64,000 nucleotides of DNA from Billgrantia antri (GCF_019430905.1 NZ_JAHYCA010000004.1:248001-312000); one strand, 5' to 3'; shown: positions 34,465 to 46,535, counted from the stretch's first letter. Notes: generated from the sequence alone by a model not told the origin. Translations and numbers: made by a program.

Positions 34465-35826
34465 ATGCCCACACCCAAGGTCGGCTTCGTCTCCCTGGGC
34501 TGCCCCAAGGCGCTGGTGGATTCCGAGCGTATCCTGACCCAACTGCGCACGGACGGCTACGAGATAGTACCCAGCTATGATGATGCCGACGTGGTGGTGG
34601 TCAACACCTGCGGTTTTATCGACAGCGCCAAGGCAGAGTCTCTCGACGCCATCGGCGAGGCCATCGCCGAGAACGGCAAGGTAATCGTCACCGGCTGCAT
34701 GGGCGTGGATGAGGGCGCAATTCGCGACGTACACCCCAGCGTACTGGCGGTGACCGGCCCACAGCAATACGAGCGCGTGGTCGGCGCCGTGCACGAGGCG
34801 GCACCGCACCGTCATCAGCACGACCCGCACATCGACCTGGTGCCAGCCCAGGGCGTGAAGCTCACCCCGCGCCACTATGCCTACCTGAAGATCTCCGAAG
34901 GCTGCAACCACAGCTGCAGCTTCTGCATCATTCCCTCGATGCGCGGCAAGCTGGTCAGCCGCCCGGTGGGCGACGTACTGCGCGAGGCCGAGGGCCTGGC
35001 CAAGGCCGGCGTCAAGGAGCTGCTGGTGATCTCCCAGGATACCAGCGCCTACGGCGTCGATCAGCGTTATGCGCTGAGTGAGTGGCGCGGTCGCGAGGTC
35101 AAGACGCGCCTCACCGAGCTGTGCGAGGCGCTCTCGGAGCTGGGCATCCGTGTGCGGCTGCACTACGTCTACCCCTACCCCCACGTGGACGAACTGATCC
35201 CGCTGATGGCCGAGGGCAAGATCCTGCCCTACCTGGACATTCCGTTCCAGCACGCCAGCCCCAAGGTGCTCAAGGCGATGAAGCGCCCCGCCTTCGAGGA
35301 CAAGACGCTGGCCCGCATCAAGCGCTGGCGCGAGCAGTGCCCCGAGCTGACCATTCGCTCCACCTTCATCGTCGGCTTTCCCGGCGAGACCGAGGAGGAC
35401 TTCCAGTACCTGCTCGACTGGCTGAGCGAAGCCCAGCTCGACCGCGTGGGCTGCTTCCAGTACTCCCCCGTGGAGGGTGCACCGGCCAACGAGCTGGGGC
35501 TGGAGCCGGTGCCGGACGACGTCAAGCAGGAGCGCTGGGAGCGCTTCATGGCGCATCAGCAGCAGATCTCCGCCGCTCGCCTGGAGGGCAAGATCGGCCG
35601 CGAGATCGAGGTGCTGGTGGACGAAGTCGATGAGGAAGGCCCTATCGGCCGCAGCGAAGCCGACGCCCCAGAGATCGACGGCATGGTGTTCCTGGAGTCC
35701 AAGCGCACCCTGCGCCCTGGCGACGTGGTACGCGCCCGGGTCACCAATGCCGACGAATATGACCTGTGGGCAGAGGTGATCGAGGAAGCGCAGCCGGTCA
35801 AGTTTCTAGACTTCTACTCCGCATAG
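34465..35826 (+). CDS. rimO: Ribosomal protein S12 methylthiotransferase
   Basis: RimO adds a beta-methylthio group to Asp of S12 using two Fe-S clusters. The 453-aa protein has an N-terminal MTTase domain (Cys in [23 protein letters not shown] and VTGCMG), a radical-SAM core with the CxxxCxxC motif (C147, C151, C154 in [17 protein letters not shown]) and a C-terminal TRAM domain. The ribosome-binding site AGAGG precedes the ATG. A YcaO protein, known in E. coli to support this modification, is encoded about 23 kb away at 58924-61116. Confidence 0.96.
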   Translation: MPTPKVGFVSLGCPKALVDSERILTQLRTDGYEIVPSYDDADVVVVNTCGFIDSAKAESLDAIGEAIAENGKVIVTGCMGVDEGAIRDVHPSVLAVTGPQQYERVVGAVHEAAPHRHQHDPHIDLVPAQGVKLTPRHYAYLKISEGCNHSCSFCIIPSMRGKLVSRPVGDVLREAEGLAKAGVKELLVISQDTSAYGVDQRYALSEWRGREVKTRLTELCEALSELGIRVRLHYVYPYPHVDELIPLMAEGKILPYLDIPFQHASPKVLKAMKRPAFEDKTLARIKRWREQCPELTIRSTFIVGFPGETEEDFQYLLDWLSEAQLDRVGCFQYSPVEGAPANELGLEPVPDDVKQERWERFMAHQQQISAARLEGKIGREIEVLVDEVDEEGPIGRSEADAPEIDGMVFLESKRTLRPGDVVRARVTNADEYDLWAEVIEEAQPVKFLDFYSA

Positions 35827-35838
35827 AAAGCCCAGACG

Positions 35839-35873
35839 CAAGAACGCCGCCCTTCGAGGCGGCGTTCTTGTTT
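35839..35873. terminator. Bidirectional terminator between rimO and rpsA
   Basis: A perfect 13-bp stem (35839-35851 with 35858-35870, caagaacgccgcc / ggcggcgttcttg) with a 6-base loop lies between the convergent stops of rimO and rpsA. Confidence 0.9.
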
Positions 35874-35916
35874 GAGCCTGGGCTCACGGGCTCCGCGAAC
35901 GGAGCCCGAGGGTCGA

Positions 35917-37593
35917 TCAGTCCTGACCCATCTGCTGCTTGATCAGGTCGCCGATGGTGGTCGGGCCACCGGTCTCGACTTCCTGCTCGCGCAGCTTCTT
36001 CAGGTTCTGACGAGTGTCGTCCTGGTCCTTGGCCTTGATCGACAGGTTGATCGCGCGGTTCTTGCGATCGACGCTGACGATGCGGGCTTCGACGGTGTCG
36101 CCTTCGCTCAGCACGTTGCGCGCGTCTTCGACGCGGTCGGCGCTGATCTCGGATGCCTTGAGCACGGCGACGACGTCAGTGGCCAGCTCGACGTGAGCTT
36201 CCTTGGCGTCGACTTCGACCACACGGCCGGAGACGATGGAGCCCTTGTCGTTGACGGCCAGGTACTCGGCCACCGGGTCGGAGTCGAGCTGCTTGATACC
36301 AAGCGAGATGCGCTCGCGCTCCGGATCGATGGAGAGAATGACGGCTTCGGCTTCGTCGCCCTTCTTGAAGCGGCGTACGGCTTCTTCGCCAGTCTCGGAC
36401 CAGGAGAGGTCGGAGAGGTGAACCAGGCCGTCGATGCCGCCTTCCAGACCGATGAAGATACCGAAGTCGGTGATCGACTTGATGGTACCGGACACACGGT
36501 CGCCCTTGTTGTACTGGGCGCTGAAGGTTTCCCACGGGTTCGGCGTGCACTGCTTGATACCCAGGGAGATACGACGACGCTCCTCGTCGATGTCGAGGAT
36601 CATGACATCCACTTCGTCGCCGATGTTGACGACCTTGGACGGGTGGATGTTCTTGTTGGTCCAATCCATCTCGGAGACGTGAACCAGGCCTTCGACACCC
36701 TCTTCCAGCTCGGCGAAGCAGCCGTAGTCGGTGAGGTTGGTGACGCGAGCCGGCACCACGGTACCCTCGGGGTAGCGGTCCTTGATGTTGACCCACGGAT
36801 CTTCGCCCAGCTGCTTCAGGCCCAGCGATACGCGGTTGCGCTCGCGGTCGAACTTGAGCACCTTGACGTTGATCTCGTCGCCCACGGCCACGATCTCGCT
36901 CGGATGCTTGATGCGCTTCCAGGCCATGTCGGTGATGTGCAGCAGGCCATCGACGCCGCCCAGGTCGACGAAAGCGCCGTAGTCGGTCAGGTTCTTGACG
37001 ATACCGATGATCTGCTGGCCTTCCTGCAGCGTGGCGAGCAGGGCTTCACGCTCGGCGCTGTTCTCGGCTTCGAGCACGGCACGGCGTGAAACGACCACGT
37101 TGTTGCGCTTGGGATCGAGCTTGATGACCTTGAAGTCGAGTTCCTTGTGCTCGAGGTGCGTGGTGTCGCGCACCGGACGCACGTCGACCAGGGAACCCGG
37201 GAGGAATGCACGGATGGAGTCGATGTCGACGGTGAAGCCGCCCTTGACCTTGCCGTTGATCACGCCCTTGACGATTTCTTCCTTCTCGAAGGCCGCTTCC
37301 AGCACCTTCCAGGCTTCGGCGCGCTTGGCCTTCTCGCGAGACAGACGGGTCTCGCCGAAACCGTCTTCGACGGCTTCCAGGGCGACACTGACTTCGTCGC
37401 CGACGGCGATGGTGAGCTCGCCGTTATCGTCGCGGAACTGCGCCGCGGGAATCTGTCCTTCAGACTTCAGGCCGGCATTGACGGTGACCCAGTCACCTTC
37501 GATGTCGACGACGGTAGCCGTGACGATGGCGCCCGGCTCCATGTTGATGTCCTGCAGTGACTGTTCAAACAGTTCAGCAAAGCTTTCGCTCAT
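35917..37593 (-). CDS. rpsA: 30S ribosomal protein S1
   Basis: S1 binds mRNA on the 30S subunit and is essential for translation of many leaders. The 558-aa protein has six S1/OB domains in sequence; examples are [40 protein letters not shown] and [20 protein letters not shown]. Length is standard. It lies 178 bp after cmk on the same strand, long enough to carry its own promoter and the leader used for autoregulation. No ihfB follows, unlike the enterobacterial and pseudomonad order. Confidence 0.97.
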   Translation of the reverse strand: MSESFAELFEQSLQDINMEPGAIVTATVVDIEGDWVTVNAGLKSEGQIPAAQFRDDNGELTIAVGDEVSVALEAVEDGFGETRLSREKAKRAEAWKVLEAAFEKEEIVKGVINGKVKGGFTVDIDSIRAFLPGSLVDVRPVRDTTHLEHKELDFKVIKLDPKRNNVVVSRRAVLEAENSAEREALLATLQEGQQIIGIVKNLTDYGAFVDLGGVDGLLHITDMAWKRIKHPSEIVAVGDEINVKVLKFDRERNRVSLGLKQLGEDPWVNIKDRYPEGTVVPARVTNLTDYGCFAELEEGVEGLVHVSEMDWTNKNIHPSKVVNIGDEVDVMILDIDEERRRISLGIKQCTPNPWETFSAQYNKGDRVSGTIKSITDFGIFIGLEGGIDGLVHLSDLSWSETGEEAVRRFKKGDEAEAVILSIDPERERISLGIKQLDSDPVAEYLAVNDKGSIVSGRVVEVDAKEAHVELATDVVAVLKASEISADRVEDARNVLSEGDTVEARIVSVDRKNRAINLSIKAKDQDDTRQNLKKLREQEVETGGPTTIGDLIKQQMGQD

Positions 37594-37771
37594 GATTTTC
37601 CTACGTGATCAACGGTGTTGAGGCGTTGCCGCCTTCTCCGCACCACCAGCGAGTGCGGGCCTTATTTACCAAACCCCCGGGGATGTTAGCGCTGGTTGGA
37701 CCTGGCCGGGCTTGCAAGAGTGAGTTGCCCGACCATGCCATGACATCCGCTCGAGAGCGCCGCAAGGGAGA

Positions 37772-38458
37772 TCAAGTCTCGGGGACGAGGCCGCGCTCGG
37801 CCAGCCACTCCGTCAACCGTTCCACCACTTCCGGTATCTTCAGGCTCGTGGTGTCAAGCGTGATGGCATCATCGGCCGGCTTGAGCGGTGCCACGCTGCG
37901 TTGCATGTCGCGTGCATCGCGTGCCTGAATTTCCTTCAAAAGACTCGATAGACTAGCATCCACCCCCGCCTCCTGCAACTGGAGACGGCGCCTGCGCGCG
38001 CGTTCCTCGGCGCTTGCGGTGAGGAACACCTTGAGCTCGGCGTCGGGGAAAACCACGGTGCCCATGTCGCGCCCGTCGGCGACCAGCCCGGGGGGCTTCT
38101 TGAAGTCGCGCTGGCGCTGCAGCAGCGCCTGGCGCACGCCATTCAGGGCGGCAACCCGAGAGGCGGCATCCCCCACCTGCTCGGTGCGAATGTCATTGCC
38201 GACCTCGCTCCCCTCGAGCATCACGCGAGTCCTGTCCTCTTCGGCGAGAAAGGCCACATCGAGCTCTACGGCCAACCGCTCCAGCGACAGCTCGTCGTCC
38301 AGCGCCACGCCGTGACGCAGGGCCGCCAGCGCCGTAAGGCGGTAGAGCGCGCCGCTGTCGAGCAGGTGCCAGCCCAGGCGCTCGGCGACCAGGCGGCTGA
38401 TGGTACCCTTGCCGGCACCACCGGGTCCGTCCAGTGTCAGCACCTTGGCGTCGTTCAT
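37772..38458 (-). CDS. cmk: Cytidylate kinase
   Basis: The 228-aa enzyme phosphorylates CMP and dCMP to the diphosphates. The P-loop is [20 protein letters not shown], followed by [13 protein letters not shown] and [20 protein letters not shown], all characteristic of bacterial Cmk. The start ATG overlaps the stop of the TyrA-AroA gene by 4 bp (ATGA, 38455-38458), so it is coupled to aromatic biosynthesis, as in Pseudomonas. Confidence 0.96.
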   Translation of the reverse strand: MNDAKVLTLDGPGGAGKGTISRLVAERLGWHLLDSGALYRLTALAALRHGVALDDELSLERLAVELDVAFLAEEDRTRVMLEGSEVGNDIRTEQVGDAASRVAALNGVRQALLQRQRDFKKPPGLVADGRDMGTVVFPDAELKVFLTASAEERARRRRLQLQEAGVDASLSSLLKEIQARDARDMQRSVAPLKPADDAITLDTTSLKIPEVVERLTEWLAERGLVPET

Positions 38459-40785
38459 GCCCTCACCTCTTGCGTCTCTTCGCTGACTCTGAGGCCGACC
38501 GCACGGGCAAGTTCCGTGAAGCCGGGGAACGACGTGGCGACGTTGGCACAGTCGTCGATGACGATTTCCGCGCCGGCGCGCAGCGCGGCCACGGTGAAGG
38601 CCATGGCGATGCGGTGATCGCCCAGGCTGTCGATGCGACCTCCGCCATAGCTCGCCCCCTTGGCCTTGCCGCTATTTTTTCCACTGCCGACGATATCGAT
38701 GCCGTCCTCGCGTACGGTGTGCTCGACGCCCAGCGTCGCCAGGCCGTCGGCCATGGCCTGGATACGATCGGACTCCTTGACCCTCAGCTCTTCGGCACCA
38801 CGCAGTCGGGTGGTGCCGTTGGCGCAGGCAGCCGCGATGAACAGCGCCGGGAATTCGTCGATGGCCAGGGGCACCTGGTCGACGGGGATGTCGATACCCT
38901 TGAGCGGGGCATAGCGGATATGCAGGTCGGCCACCGGCTCGCCGCCCACCTCACGCTCGTTGGTCAGGCGCAGATCGGCGCCCATCAGCTTGAGGATATT
39001 GATCACGCCGATGCGCGTGGGATTGATGCCGACATGCTCAAGCACCAGATTGGAGCCCGGAGTGATCGCCGCGGCCACCAGGAAGAAGGTCGCCGAGGAG
39101 ATGTCCGAGGGTACGTCGATGGGTGCAGCGGTGAGCTTGCCGCCCCCTCGCAGCCAGCAGGTATCGCCTTCGCGCTGAACTTCATAACCGAAGCCGGCCA
39201 GCATGCGTTCGGTGTGGTCACGGGTGGGGGCCGGCTCGCGCACGCGCGTTTCGCCTTCGGCATAGAGCCCGGCGAGCAGCAGGCAGGATTTCACTTGGGC
39301 GCTGGCCATGGGCATGTCGTAGGTGATGCCCTTGAGCGCCTGGCCGCCGTGGATCTTGAGCGGTGGGCGACCGCCCTCGGCGGTATCTATCTTCGCCCCC
39401 ATCAACCGCAGCGGGTCGGCCACGCGCCCCATGGGGCGTTTGGTCAACGAGGCGTCGCCGATCAGTTCGGTATCGAAGGCCTGCCCCGCCAGCAAGCCGG
39501 CGAACAGGCGCATGGCGGTACCGGCGTTGCCCACATAGAGCGGTCCGGAGGGCGCCTTGAGCCCGTGCATGCCGACGCCGTGCACGATGACCCGCCCCTG
39601 GTGCGGACCTTCGATCGCCACGCCCATTTCGCGGAACGCCTGGAGGGTAGCCAGGCTGTCCTCGCCCTCCAGAAAACCCTTCACTTCGGTGATGCCCTCG
39701 GCCAGCGCACCGAGCATGATCGAACGATGAGAGATCGACTTGTCGCCCGGCACGCGAATGCGGCCGGCCACGCGGCCACCGGGCGCCGCCCGGAAGGTGA
39801 GTCTGCCTTGTTCTTGCATCTGGTATTCCGCCTGATAACTGGTCTGGTTCAGCAGAGTGTCGAAATAGTGTCGTGCATGGCTGGCACGGTCGAAAATGGA
39901 GAGCATAGCATCGCCGTCGCCCGCTTCCACTGCCCGACGCAGCCGACCGAGCCCGGCCTCGAAATCGTCGAGGGAGGCCAGCACCGCGTCGCGGTTGGCG
40001 GTGAAGATGTCGCGCCACATCACCGGGTCGCTGCCGGCGATACGGGTGAAGTCGCGAAAGCCGCCGGCGGCATAGCGAAAGATCTCCAGCCGCTCGTCCT
40101 GACGCGCCAGCGTATCCACCAGCGAGAACGCCAGCAGATGCGGCAGATGGCTGGTACGCGCCAGCACCTGATCGTGGCGGTCGACATCCATCTGCAGCAC
40201 GTCGGCGCCACAGGCACACCACATGGCTTTTACCCGAGCCACGGCAGCGGGCGCCGTCTCGCCAGCGGGCGTGAGGATGACCTTGTGGTTGACATAGAGC
40301 CGCGGGTCGGCAGCCGCCACGCCGCTCTTCTCGGAGCCGGCGATGGGATGCCCCAGCACCAGCCCGGCCGGCAGGCGACCGAACGCTGCCAGGGCGCAGT
40401 CACGTACCGCGGCCTTGGTACTGCCGACATCGGTGATCGCCACCCGCGGGGAGTCACCCTCCAGCGCCTCCGGCGGCAGCGCCGCGGCGAGTTCAGCCAT
40501 CACGCCGCGCATGGCCAGCACCGGCACCGCCAGCACGATCAGCGTAGCTCCTTCCACCAGCGGCGTGAGCCGGGTGTCGCCCGAATCGATCAGGCCCATC
40601 TCGATGCCGCGCTCGATCTCACTGCGATCCGGGTCGCAAGCGATGATTTCTACCGGCCCGGAGCCCTCGGCGGGCGTGCCAGGAAAGCCGGCGGCACGCA
40701 GCGCAGCGGCCAGCGAGCCGCCGATCAGCCCCAGGCCGACGATGAGGATGCGAGCTTCATTGGGTGGGGTCGTACCGCCCACCAC
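38455..40785 (-). CDS. Fused prephenate dehydrogenase / EPSP synthase
   Basis: This 776-aa protein fuses two shikimate/tyrosine pathway enzymes. Residues ~10-300 are a TyrA-type NAD-dependent dehydrogenase ([48 protein letters not shown]). Residues ~330-776 are AroA, which joins shikimate-3-phosphate and PEP ([52 protein letters not shown]-type segment). Such fusions are common in Pseudomonas and Halomonas. The start is GTG at 40785, two bases after the pheA stop. The chorismate mutase activity comes from PheA next door. Confidence 0.95.
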   Translation of the reverse strand: MVGGTTPPNEARILIVGLGLIGGSLAAALRAAGFPGTPAEGSGPVEIIACDPDRSEIERGIEMGLIDSGDTRLTPLVEGATLIVLAVPVLAMRGVMAELAAALPPEALEGDSPRVAITDVGSTKAAVRDCALAAFGRLPAGLVLGHPIAGSEKSGVAAADPRLYVNHKVILTPAGETAPAAVARVKAMWCACGADVLQMDVDRHDQVLARTSHLPHLLAFSLVDTLARQDERLEIFRYAAGGFRDFTRIAGSDPVMWRDIFTANRDAVLASLDDFEAGLGRLRRAVEAGDGDAMLSIFDRASHARHYFDTLLNQTSYQAEYQMQEQGRLTFRAAPGGRVAGRIRVPGDKSISHRSIMLGALAEGITEVKGFLEGEDSLATLQAFREMGVAIEGPHQGRVIVHGVGMHGLKAPSGPLYVGNAGTAMRLFAGLLAGQAFDTELIGDASLTKRPMGRVADPLRLMGAKIDTAEGGRPPLKIHGGQALKGITYDMPMASAQVKSCLLLAGLYAEGETRVREPAPTRDHTERMLAGFGYEVQREGDTCWLRGGGKLTAAPIDVPSDISSATFFLVAAAITPGSNLVLEHVGINPTRIGVINILKLMGADLRLTNEREVGGEPVADLHIRYAPLKGIDIPVDQVPLAIDEFPALFIAAACANGTTRLRGAEELRVKESDRIQAMADGLATLGVEHTVREDGIDIVGSGKNSGKAKGASYGGGRIDSLGDHRIAMAFTVAALRAGAEIVIDDCANVATSFPGFTELARAVGLRVSEETQEVRA

Positions 40786-40787
40786 GC

Positions 40788-41879
40788 TTACAGCACACCC
40801 ACGGGGTAGGAGCCGAGCACCTTCACCTCGGAGGCGCGCAGGCGCACCTCCTCGAGTACCGCGGCGACCCGAGGCTCATCCACGTGGCCCTTGAAGTCGA
40901 TGAAGAAGACGTAGTTCCACACCCCGGTGCGCGAGGGCCGCGTCTCCAGGCGGGTAAGATCGATGCTGTGGCGATGGAACGGCTCGAGCAGATCGTGCAG
41001 CGCACCGGGCTGGTTGCGCATGGCGACGACGATGGAGGTCTTGTCCTCGCCGGACATGGGCACGTGCTGGCTGCCGATGATCAGGAAGCGCGTGGAGTTG
41101 TCGGGGCGATCCTCGATCTTCTCGGCCACTTTCTCCAGGCCGTAGAGCTTGGCCGCCATGTCGCCGGCGATGGCGGCGCTGTGCCACTCACTCTTGATCA
41201 TGCGTGCCGCCTCGGCATTGGACGACACCGGCACGCGCTCGGCGCGCGGGTAGTGGGCGTCGAGCCACTTGCGGCACTGCGCCAAGGACTGCGGGTGCGA
41301 ATAGACCCGCGAGACCTTGTCGCGCAGCGTGGTATCGGCCACCAGCAGATGGTGGTGGATGCGCAGAACCACCTCGCCGCAGATGCGGATCGAGGAGTCC
41401 ATGAAAGAGTCCAGCGTGTGGCTGACCACGCCCTCGGTGGAGTTCTCCACCGGTACCACGCCGTAGTTGACTGCCCCCGCCTCCACTTCGCGGAACACCT
41501 CGTCGATGGCAGCCATGGGCATGCTCACCGCGCTTTCGCCGAAGTGCTTGAGTGCGGCCTGCTGGGTGAAGGTACCCTCGGGGCCCAGGTAGGCCACCTT
41601 GGTGGGCTGCTCCAGCGCCAGGCAGGCGGACATGATCTCGCGAAACAGCCGCGCCATCTCCTCGCTGTTGAGCGGCCCCGGGTTGAGTTCCATGATCCGG
41701 CGCAGCACCTGGGCCTCGCGCTCGGGGCGATAGAACACGGCACCCGGGTCGCTCTTGGTCTTGACCTCGGCGACTTGCTTGGCGCACTCGGCACGCGCAC
41801 TGATCAGGCGCAGGATCTCGTTGTCGAGCGAATCGATACGTTCGCGCAGCGAATCGAGGTTGGTGGGGCTATCGGTCAT
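40788..41879 (-). CDS. pheA: Chorismate mutase / prephenate dehydratase (P-protein)
   Basis: The 363-aa bifunctional enzyme converts chorismate through prephenate to phenylpyruvate. Residues ~1-90 form the AroQ mutase (SLRERIDSLDNEILRLISAR), ~95-275 the dehydratase (AYLGPEGTFTQQAALKHFG, VVPVENSTEGVVSHTLDSF), and the C-terminal ACT domain (KTSIVVAMRNQPGALHDLLE, with the ESRP-equivalent LETRPSRTGVWNYVFFID) gives phenylalanine feedback. It lies three bases after serC. The hisC2 gene that often follows pheA in pseudomonads is absent. Confidence 0.96.
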   Translation of the reverse strand: MTDSPTNLDSLRERIDSLDNEILRLISARAECAKQVAEVKTKSDPGAVFYRPEREAQVLRRIMELNPGPLNSEEMARLFREIMSACLALEQPTKVAYLGPEGTFTQQAALKHFGESAVSMPMAAIDEVFREVEAGAVNYGVVPVENSTEGVVSHTLDSFMDSSIRICGEVVLRIHHHLLVADTTLRDKVSRVYSHPQSLAQCRKWLDAHYPRAERVPVSSNAEAARMIKSEWHSAAIAGDMAAKLYGLEKVAEKIEDRPDNSTRFLIIGSQHVPMSGEDKTSIVVAMRNQPGALHDLLEPFHRHSIDLTRLETRPSRTGVWNYVFFIDFKGHVDEPRVAAVLEEVRLRASEVKVLGSYPVGVL

Positions 41880-41882
41880 GGC

Positions 41883-42968
41883 TTATCCCCTGCGTTGCTC
41901 GAAGTCGGCCATGAAGTCGATCAGCGTATCGACGGCCGCTTCCGGTACGGCGTTGTAGAGGCTCGCCCGCATGCCGCCGACGCTGCGGTGGCCCTTGAGG
42001 TTGAGCAGCCCGGCTTCCTCGGCCTCGGCCAGGAACGGCTTGTCGAGGCGTTCGTCGGCGAGGACGAAGGGAATGTTCGTGCGCGAGCGGTTGCGAATCG
42101 CGATGGGGTTGGAATAGAGCCCGCTGGCGTCGATGGCCGCGTACAGCTTGGCCGCTTTGCGCGCGTTGATCGTCGCCATGGCCTCGAGCCCGCCGATGTC
42201 GTGCTTGAGCCACTGGAACACCAGCCCCGCCAGGTACCAGGCATAGGTGGGCGGGGTGTTGACCATGGAGCCCGCCTCGGCCACGGCCTGGTAATCGAAC
42301 AGGCTCGGGATGCGCTCGCAGCGCCGGTCGAGCAGATCATCGCGCACCAGCACCAGGGTCAGGCCCGCCGGGCCGATGTTCTTCTGCGCCCCGGCATAGA
42401 TCACGCCGAAGCGCGAGACGTCCAGCGGCTCGGCCAGGATGCTGGACGAGTAGTCGCACACCAGTGGCACGTTCACATCGGGGATGTAGTCGAACTCGAG
42501 CCCGCCGATGGTCTCGTTGGCGGTGTAGTGCAGGTAGGCGGCATCCGCGGAGAGCGACAATTCGGCCTGGGTCGGCACCTCGGTGTGACCGCTGGGCTCG
42601 CTGGAGCCCGCCGTATGCACGGCGAAGCCGAGCTGCCGGGCTTCTGCCAGTGCTTTCTTGCCCCAGATACCGGTATACAGGAAGTTGGCCGCCCCGCCCT
42701 GCCCCAGCAGGTTCATCGGCACCATGGAGAACTGCAGGCTGGCACCGCCCTGCAGGAACAGCACCTTGTAGTTCTCGGGCACGGCGAGCAGTTCGCGAAG
42801 GTCGGCTTCGGCCTGCTCGGCAATGGCGACGAACTCCGGCGAGCGGTGGCTCATCTCCATTACCGAGAGCCCGCGACCCTGGTAGTCGAGCAGCTCTTCC
42901 CTTGCGCGTTCCAGCACTGGGGTGGGCAGCGCCGCGGGACCGGCGCAGAAATTATAGTGGCGTGTCAT
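41883..42968 (-). CDS. serC: Phosphoserine aminotransferase
   Basis: The 361-aa PLP enzyme makes 3-phosphoserine for serine synthesis and also acts in pyridoxal phosphate synthesis. It starts MTRHYNFCAGPAALPTPVLE, and the PLP Lys lies in VIYAGAQKNIGPAGLTLVLV. Other hallmarks are FLQGGASLQFSMVPMNLL and GGMRASLYNAVPEAAVDTLI at the C-terminus. It lies between gyrA (175 bp upstream) and pheA (3 bp downstream), as in other gammaproteobacteria. Confidence 0.96.
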   Translation of the reverse strand: MTRHYNFCAGPAALPTPVLERAREELLDYQGRGLSVMEMSHRSPEFVAIAEQAEADLRELLAVPENYKVLFLQGGASLQFSMVPMNLLGQGGAANFLYTGIWGKKALAEARQLGFAVHTAGSSEPSGHTEVPTQAELSLSADAAYLHYTANETIGGLEFDYIPDVNVPLVCDYSSSILAEPLDVSRFGVIYAGAQKNIGPAGLTLVLVRDDLLDRRCERIPSLFDYQAVAEAGSMVNTPPTYAWYLAGLVFQWLKHDIGGLEAMATINARKAAKLYAAIDASGLYSNPIAIRNRSRTNIPFVLADERLDKPFLAEAEEAGLLNLKGHRSVGGMRASLYNAVPEAAVDTLIDFMADFEQRRG

Positions 42969-43143
42969 CAGCGTGGTGTTCCGTTCTACTCATGTCGTGG
43001 CCAGGCGAGATGAGCGCCGGGGGCAAGCCATAGCGAGGGTCTTTTGCCATGGATGGCAAAAGTAGCGCCCAGGGATGGGTTCACAGCGCCCTCGCGAGGC
43101 TTGTCGCCGGAACAGCTCATCGCTTTCCGGTATTGCAAACGCT

Positions 43144-45888
43144 TTATTCGTCGTTGTGGTTTTCGTCTGCACCGCCGTTTGCGTCCGCGTCCGGACCGTC
43201 CTGCCGCTCGGCTTGCGGCGCATCCTCCGGGGCGTGCTCGGCATCGTTCTCGGGCTCGACCTCCAACTCGGCCTCCGCTTCGGGCTCGTCGATGCGCACG
43301 GTCTTGACCAGCTTCTCGTCGTTGCCCAGGCGAATCAGCATCACGCCCTGGGTGTTGCGCGAAGTGATCGAGACCTCATCGACACGGGTCCGGACCAGGG
43401 TGCCACGGTCGGTGATCAGCATCATCTCGTCGGCGGAGTAGACCTGCATGGCTGCCACCAGGGAGCCGTTGCGCTCGCTGGTCTGCATGGCGATGACACC
43501 CTGACCGCCACGCCCGCGCAGCGGGAACTCCTCAAGACGGGTGCGCTTGCCGTAGCCGTTCTCGGAGGCGGTGAGGATGTAGATTTGCCCACCGTTGCCG
43601 TTCTCGAGCGTCGCAGCCTCTTCGCCTTCCGTCTCGCTGTCGGCGTCGGCGTCGATCTGCTGGCTCTTGGGAATGATCAGGCTGATCACCTCGGCATCGC
43701 CCAGCAGTTTCATGCCGCGTACTCCGCGTGCGGTACGCCCCATGGCGCGCACGTTGCTCTCTTCGAAGCGGATCGCCTTGCCATTGGACGACAGCATCAT
43801 GACATGGTCGTTGCCCGAAGTGATGGCGGCCCCCACCAGGCGGTCACCCTCCTCGATGTCGATGGCGATCAGGCCCACGCTGCGCGGCCGAGAGAACTGG
43901 TCAAGGCTGGTCCGCTTGACCGTGCCCTTGGCTGTGGCGAAGAAAATGTAGCAGTCGGGGCTGTAATCCTTCACCGGCATGATGGCGTTGATAGACTCGC
44001 CCTCGTCCAGCGGCAGCAGGTTGACCAGCGGTTTGCCACGCGAGCCGCGGCTGGCCGCCGGCATCTCGTAGACCTTGAGCCAGTAGACCTTGCCCTTGTT
44101 GGAGAACAGCAGCACGGTGTCATGAGTGGATGCCACGAGCAAGTGCTCGATGACGTCCTCGTCCTTCATGCTGGTCGCCGACTTGCCGCGTCCGCCGCGG
44201 CGCTGGGCCTGATAATCGGAGAGCGGCTGGGTCTTGGCGTAACCGGTACGCGAGACCGTGACCACCATGTCCTCCTCGGCGATCAGGTCTTCGATGGAGA
44301 GGTCGAGGTGGCTGGCCTGGATCTCGGTGCGCCGCGGGTCGCCGAACTGGTCGCGCACCGCGGTGAGCTCCTCGCGAATTACTTCGAGCAGGCGCTCGCT
44401 GGAGGCCAGGATGGCCATCAGCTCGGCGATCTTCTCGAGAATGCCCAGGTACTCGTCGAGCAGCTTCTCGGTCTCGAGGCCGGTGAGGCGGTGCAGGCGC
44501 AGCTCGAGGATGGCCTGGGCCTGGGCCGGCGACAGGCGGTATTCGGTGCCGGTGGTGTTGAGGCCGAACCCCTCCTCCAGCTCCTCGGGCTTGCACGAGG
44601 TGGCGCCGGCGCGCTCGAGCATGGCGGTGACCTGGCCGGGCTGCCAGACCTTGTCGAGCAGCTTCTCCTTGGCCTCGGCGGCGCTCGGCGAGGCCTTGAT
44701 CAGCTCGATCACCTCGTCGATGTTGGAGATGGCTACGGCCAGGCCTTCGAGGATGTGGCCGCGCTCGCGAGCCTTCTTCAGCTCGTACAGGGTGCGCCGT
44801 GTGACGACTTCGCGACGATGGCGAATGAAGGCCTCGAGCACCTCCTTGAGGTTGAGGATCTTCGGTTGACCATCCTCGATGGCGACCATGTTGATGCCGA
44901 AGACGTTCTGCAGCTGGGTCTGGGCGAAGAGATTGTTGACCACCACTTCGCCGGACTCGCCGCGCTTGACCTCGATCACCACGCGCAACCCATCCTTGTC
45001 GGATTCGTCGCGCAGTTCGGCGATGCCTTCGATCTTCTTGTCCTTGACCAGCTCGGCGATCTTCTCGATCAGCCGCGCCTTGTTCACCTGGTACGGCAGC
45101 TCGGTGACGATGATGTGGTCGCGGCCGGTCTTGTCGTCGTGCTCGATGGTGTGGCGGGCGCGCACGTAGATGCGCCCGCGACCGGTGCGATATGCCTCGA
45201 GGATGCCGGCGCGGCCATTGATGATGCCTGCCGTGGGGAAGTCGGGACCGGAGATGTACTCCATCAGGTCGTCGACGGTCAGGGTGTAGTCGTCGATCAA
45301 CGCCAGGCAGCCGTTGATCACCTCGCCCATGTTGTGCGGCGGGATGTTGGTCGCCATGCCCACGGCAATGCCCGAGGAGCCATTGATCAGCAGGTTGGGC
45401 ACCTTGGTCGGCAGCACATCGGGAATACGCTCGGTGCCGTCGTAGTTGTCGACCCAGTCGACGGTGTCCTTGTCGAGGTCGGCCAGCAGCTCGTGTGCCA
45501 ACCGGGCCATGCGCACTTCGGTGTAACGCATGGCCGCGGCACTGTCGCCGTCGATGGAGCCGAAGTTACCCTGACCGTCGACCAGGACATGGCGCATGGA
45601 GAAGTCCTGGGCCATGCGCACGATGGTGTCGTAGACCGCGCTGTCACCGTGCGGGTGGTACTTACCGATGACATCGCCCACCACGCGGGCCGACTTCTTG
45701 TAGGGCTTGTTCCAGTCGTTGCCAAGTTCGTGCATGGCGAACAGCACGCGCCGATGCACCGGCTTGAGGCCGTCGCGCACGTCCGGCAGCGCACGGCCGA
45801 TGATCACGCTCATCGCGTAGTCGAGGTACGACTGTTTCAGCTCGTCCTCGATATTGACTGGCAGAATCTCTCTGGCGATGTCACCCAT
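43144..45888 (-). CDS. gyrA: DNA gyrase subunit A
   Basis: GyrA cuts and rejoins DNA during negative supercoiling. The 914-aa protein has the breakage-reunion domain with the active-site Tyr in [18 protein letters not shown], and a six-bladed C-terminal beta-pinwheel with the GyrA box [11 protein letters not shown]. The quinolone-resistance region reads [20 protein letters not shown], with the Ser and Asp equivalent to E. coli S83 and D87 unchanged. Acidic inserts ([18 protein letters not shown]) and a very acidic tail fit a halophile. It heads the minus-strand serC-pheA-tyrA/aroA-cmk-rpsA cluster. Confidence 0.97.
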   Translation of the reverse strand: MGDIAREILPVNIEDELKQSYLDYAMSVIIGRALPDVRDGLKPVHRRVLFAMHELGNDWNKPYKKSARVVGDVIGKYHPHGDSAVYDTIVRMAQDFSMRHVLVDGQGNFGSIDGDSAAAMRYTEVRMARLAHELLADLDKDTVDWVDNYDGTERIPDVLPTKVPNLLINGSSGIAVGMATNIPPHNMGEVINGCLALIDDYTLTVDDLMEYISGPDFPTAGIINGRAGILEAYRTGRGRIYVRARHTIEHDDKTGRDHIIVTELPYQVNKARLIEKIAELVKDKKIEGIAELRDESDKDGLRVVIEVKRGESGEVVVNNLFAQTQLQNVFGINMVAIEDGQPKILNLKEVLEAFIRHRREVVTRRTLYELKKARERGHILEGLAVAISNIDEVIELIKASPSAAEAKEKLLDKVWQPGQVTAMLERAGATSCKPEELEEGFGLNTTGTEYRLSPAQAQAILELRLHRLTGLETEKLLDEYLGILEKIAELMAILASSERLLEVIREELTAVRDQFGDPRRTEIQASHLDLSIEDLIAEEDMVVTVSRTGYAKTQPLSDYQAQRRGGRGKSATSMKDEDVIEHLLVASTHDTVLLFSNKGKVYWLKVYEMPAASRGSRGKPLVNLLPLDEGESINAIMPVKDYSPDCYIFFATAKGTVKRTSLDQFSRPRSVGLIAIDIEEGDRLVGAAITSGNDHVMMLSSNGKAIRFEESNVRAMGRTARGVRGMKLLGDAEVISLIIPKSQQIDADADSETEGEEAATLENGNGGQIYILTASENGYGKRTRLEEFPLRGRGGQGVIAMQTSERNGSLVAAMQVYSADEMMLITDRGTLVRTRVDEVSITSRNTQGVMLIRLGNDEKLVKTVRIDEPEAEAELEVEPENDAEHAPEDAPQAERQDGPDADANGGADENHNDE

Positions 45889-46047
45889 GGGTTGTCGAGT
45901 CCTTTACGCTACAGCGATTTGGCACTAGGTAAACGCTCATTACGTAGCGCCATTAACAGCCTGCCATCATACCACTCCGGACGGCACAAAGGCAGCGTGA
46001 GGCGCATGCAAAGGATTCGCCGCACGGGAACGGGAGACAGGCGCGCG

Positions 46048-46476
46048 TCACGCCTCTTTCGGCAGTATCAACGGCACCAGCGCTTGGCGAATCTCGCCTT
46101 CGATGGGCATCGACTGCTGGGCACGCACGTCGAGCAGGACGAAGGTAAGGTCGGCATCGACGATCTGCCGACCGTCGCCGATGCGGCGGATCTCCTGATA
46201 CATGCGTGCGCTCCGGCTGCCCAGTTCGGCAATGCGCGTGAGTATTTCGAGGTCGTCGCCGGCCACCGCAGCCAGGCGATAATTGATGTTGAGATTGACC
46301 GCCACCAGCGCCGGGTTCCCGGTGGCGAAATGCCGGGCGAGATCGGGGCGATCGTCGAAGTAACCCCAGCGCCCCTCTTCCAGGAACTCCAGGTAACGCG
46401 CGTTGTTGACGTGGCCATAGCCATCCAGGTGGTAGCCGCGTACACGCAGAGTGACGCGGGAGATACGATTGTCCAT
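46048..46476 (-). CDS. Acyl-CoA thioesterase, hotdog fold (4HBT family)
   Basis: The 142-aa protein is a single hotdog domain. The N-terminal VRGYHLDGYGHVNNARYLEF has the Asp and His-Val-Asn-Asn pattern of 4-hydroxybenzoyl-CoA thioesterase/YbgC-like enzymes that hydrolyse acyl-CoA. The substrate chain length cannot be read from sequence. A PsrA-like palindrome lies about 60 bp upstream (46536-46559), hinting at control by acyl-CoA levels. It is divergent from rdgC. Confidence 0.9.
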   Translation of the reverse strand: MDNRISRVTLRVRGYHLDGYGHVNNARYLEFLEEGRWGYFDDRPDLARHFATGNPALVAVNLNINYRLAAVAGDDLEILTRIAELGSRSARMYQEIRRIGDGRQIVDADLTFVLLDVRAQQSMPIEGEIRQALVPLILPKEA

Positions 46477-46535
46477 GGCAAGCCCCTTGGTTATCAGAAA
46501 ATGATGCGGCTCGATTCTAGGCCTGCCGCCCCAGC

